Assembly: GCA_028701645.1 (NCBI GenBank)
Contig: JAQVQI010000029.1
Coordinates: 1 to 7,700 of the forward strand
Reading direction: 5' to 3'
DNA from: Candidatus Shapirobacteria bacterium
GTDB taxonomy: Bacteria > Patescibacteriota > Microgenomatia > UBA12405
DNA length: 7,700 bases
Below, piece by piece: positions 6,660-7,700 of the stretch (position 1 is its first letter; the number at the start of each line of letters is the position of its first letter). The notes under the pieces are model-generated. The model saw only the letters and a program-made list of their open reading frames with translations, made no database searches and had not been told where the DNA came from. A program made the position numbers and the translations under genes.

Positions 6660-7364
6660 TTATTTTGCCATTACTATTGGGTTTGTAAAATTAGTTTCTT
6701 GTAGTTTTTGGTTTTGAGCTACGTTTTCATTATAAATAATATAAAACATTTCAATCAATTCTTTATTCGTTAAAGCTTTTATTTCCAAACCTAATCTTAA
6801 AAATAATCTAATTATGTGATCTTTTTTTGGCGCTAAACTTTCTTTGGCTTTTTCTAGTATATATTCTTTTGGAAAAGGTAATTCCATATTTTGATTTTTA
6901 TTTATTTTAAAAATCTCTTTAAAAGATTGTTTACCGGCATTTTTAATTCCCAACTCAAGCGTTGAAAATTTTAATATTATATAAAACGATTTCGATAAAA
7001 CATCGTTTCTCTTTACCGTTTCTTCAACAAATTTTCGATAATTTTTAATTCTTTCTTTAAGTAGTTTATTTGTTTGTTGTTCTTCGGCTCTTATCAAGTT
7101 TTTTAAATAAACACCAACATCTTTTGTGGTTGACTTAATCATTATTTGTATTGGAAAGTTTAGAGAATTTAAAATACCACCATAGGAATAAACCAAAGCT
7201 GTCTGTTCTTTTTCTGATAACAAATCAAAATTCACCGACGATAATTTTAAAATTGAGGCACAAGAACCATCTTTCATGACCACCACTCCGTCAACAATAT
7301 CTTCTATTGGCAAGTGATCCTGGGTACTTCCTTTTATAGCAATTTTAAGCGGGTCTTTTATCAT
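6660..7364 (-). CDS. TraC-like / VirB4 N-terminal-domain protein without ATPase
   Basis: This 234-residue protein resembles the extreme N-terminal region of TraC/VirB4 proteins. Residues 13-54 carry the typical pattern TQDHLPIEDIVDGVVVMKDG, followed by a second strand ILKLSSVNFDLLSEKEQ. No Walker motifs are present. Its middle (about 90-125) is highly charged and probably a long helix, and no signal peptide or membrane span is seen. It lies directly before the VirB4 ATPase gene with a five-base gap. Together they would cover the length of one complete VirB4, so it is best read as the separately encoded N-domain that docks the ATPase to the membrane complex. No frameshift is needed: stop and start are clean and both proteins have plausible ends. 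Separate genes of this kind are, from memory, common in Candidate Phyla Radiation bacteria. The start ATG has no Shine-Dalgarno. The role is inferred from family resemblance and context. Confidence 0.75.
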   Translation of the reverse strand: MIKDPLKIAIKGSTQDHLPIEDIVDGVVVMKDGSCASILKLSSVNFDLLSEKEQTALVYSYGGILNSLNFPIQIMIKSTTKDVGVYLKNLIRAEEQQTNKLLKERIKNYRKFVEETVKRNDVLSKSFYIILKFSTLELGIKNAGKQSFKEIFKINKNQNMELPFPKEYILEKAKESLAPKKDHIIRLFLRLGLEIKALTNKELIEMFYIIYNENVAQNQKLQETNFTNPIVMAK

Positions 7365-7385
7365 AAGTGTTTAATTAATCATAAA

Positions 7386-7700
7386 CTAATTTTGAGCAAT
7401 AATTTTAACTGGATCGATTATTTGACCGCTTAAATCTACGTTGACTCTATCAAAATTATAACCATCTTTTTCTGCAATTATTAAATATCTACCATCAGCC
7501 AAAGGAGTCGAAATTTTAAATTGCCCCAAAGAATTAGTTTTTATTACTCTTGTTGGCGCCCCGTGTTCATCTTGAATCTCAATAATTACTCCATCAATAA
7601 TTTTCCCTTCACTATTAGTTGCCATACCTACGATTATATTTGGTATATCTGGTCTGTTTGGCATTGGAATACTTCCAAAAACCGCCTTACCTGTAGCTTC
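7386..7700 (-). CDS. C-terminal part of a protein with a carboxypeptidase-regulatory-like (beta-sandwich) domain, 5' end beyond the window
   Basis: The frame is open to the right edge. Before the internal ATG at 7664 it continues upstream as EATGKAVFGSIP, so the visible 104 codons are probably the C-terminal end of a longer protein, not a small gene. The visible part has a proline-rich linker (PMPNRPDIPN) and then one compact all-beta domain: GMATNSEGKIIDGVIIEIQD, TNSLGQFKISTPLADGRYLI and KDGYNFDRVNVDL. This pattern (new data, purpose, gloss on change, 'tnslGqF', 'l.dGrY.i...kdGY') is that of the carboxypeptidase regulatory-like or Cna-B-like fold, often used as an extracellular stalk or binding module. 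It is followed after 21 bases by the TraC-like gene and so probably belongs to the secretion operon. What precedes the domain, for example membrane spans or a PrgI-like part, cannot be seen. Confidence 0.7.
   Translation of the reverse strand, partial: EATGKAVFGSIPMPNRPDIPNIIVGMATNSEGKIIDGVIIEIQDEHGAPTRVIKTNSLGQFKISTPLADGRYLIIAEKDGYNFDRVNVDLSGQIIDPVKIIAQN

Noticed and set aside
1..7700. CRISPR array, tRNA/rRNA genes, insertion sequence ends
   Set aside because: No regularly spaced repeats, cloverleaf-like segments, rRNA-like conserved stretches, transposase reading frames or terminal inverted repeats were seen on either strand.

Overview
The window is very AT-rich, uses the standard code, and is compact. 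It looks like a chromosomal segment from an uncultivated small-genome bacterium of the Candidate Phyla Radiation (Patescibacteria), probably the Microgenomates side. That assignment is inference. It rests on base composition, the style of the type IV secretion-like proteins (separate TraC-like N-domain protein, VirB4 ATPase, carboxypeptidase-regulatory-like domain protein) and the absence of Shine-Dalgarno sequences. No rRNA or other taxonomic marker is present besides dnaN.

Layout. Positions 1-257 are non-coding and look like the right part of a replication origin in a dnaA-dnaN spacer: a perfect DnaA box, several degenerate boxes in the same orientation, a CTA-type DnaA-trio tract, a T-tract and an AT-rich stretch running into dnaN. 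dnaN (258-1382, +) encodes a complete DNA polymerase III sliding clamp. Positions 1383-1586 form an AT-rich convergent spacer with weak inverted repeats. From 1587 to the right edge, all genes are on the minus strand and read toward the origin. In transcription order they are: the C-terminal part of a protein with a carboxypeptidase-regulatory-like beta-sandwich (7700-7386, cut by the window edge), a TraC/VirB4 N-terminal-domain-like protein (7364-6660), a VirB4-type ATPase with a long disordered tail (6654-4279), and a large membrane-anchored protein (4244-1587). The last one joins an unrecognised N-terminal half, a transmembrane helix, an NlpC/P60-type cysteine hydrolase and an esterase-like alpha/beta hydrolase.

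How the genes fit together. The minus-strand genes look like the energy and envelope part of a type IV secretion-like machine. The VirB4 pair would power assembly or transport at the inner face of the membrane. The terminal gene would supply the wall-opening hydrolase (a VirB1/CwlT-like role), possibly carried on a VirB6-like membrane segment. The order VirB4, membrane protein, NlpC/P60 hydrolase resembles Gram-positive conjugative modules of the Tn916 type, but no relaxase or VirD4 coupling protein lies within these 7.7 kb. Whether the system moves DNA, moves protein or mediates cell contact cannot be decided here.

Most worth following up: the hydrolase-esterase fusion, the oriC architecture, and TATAAT boxes placed 6-7 bases before two start codons, which suggests leaderless mRNAs.
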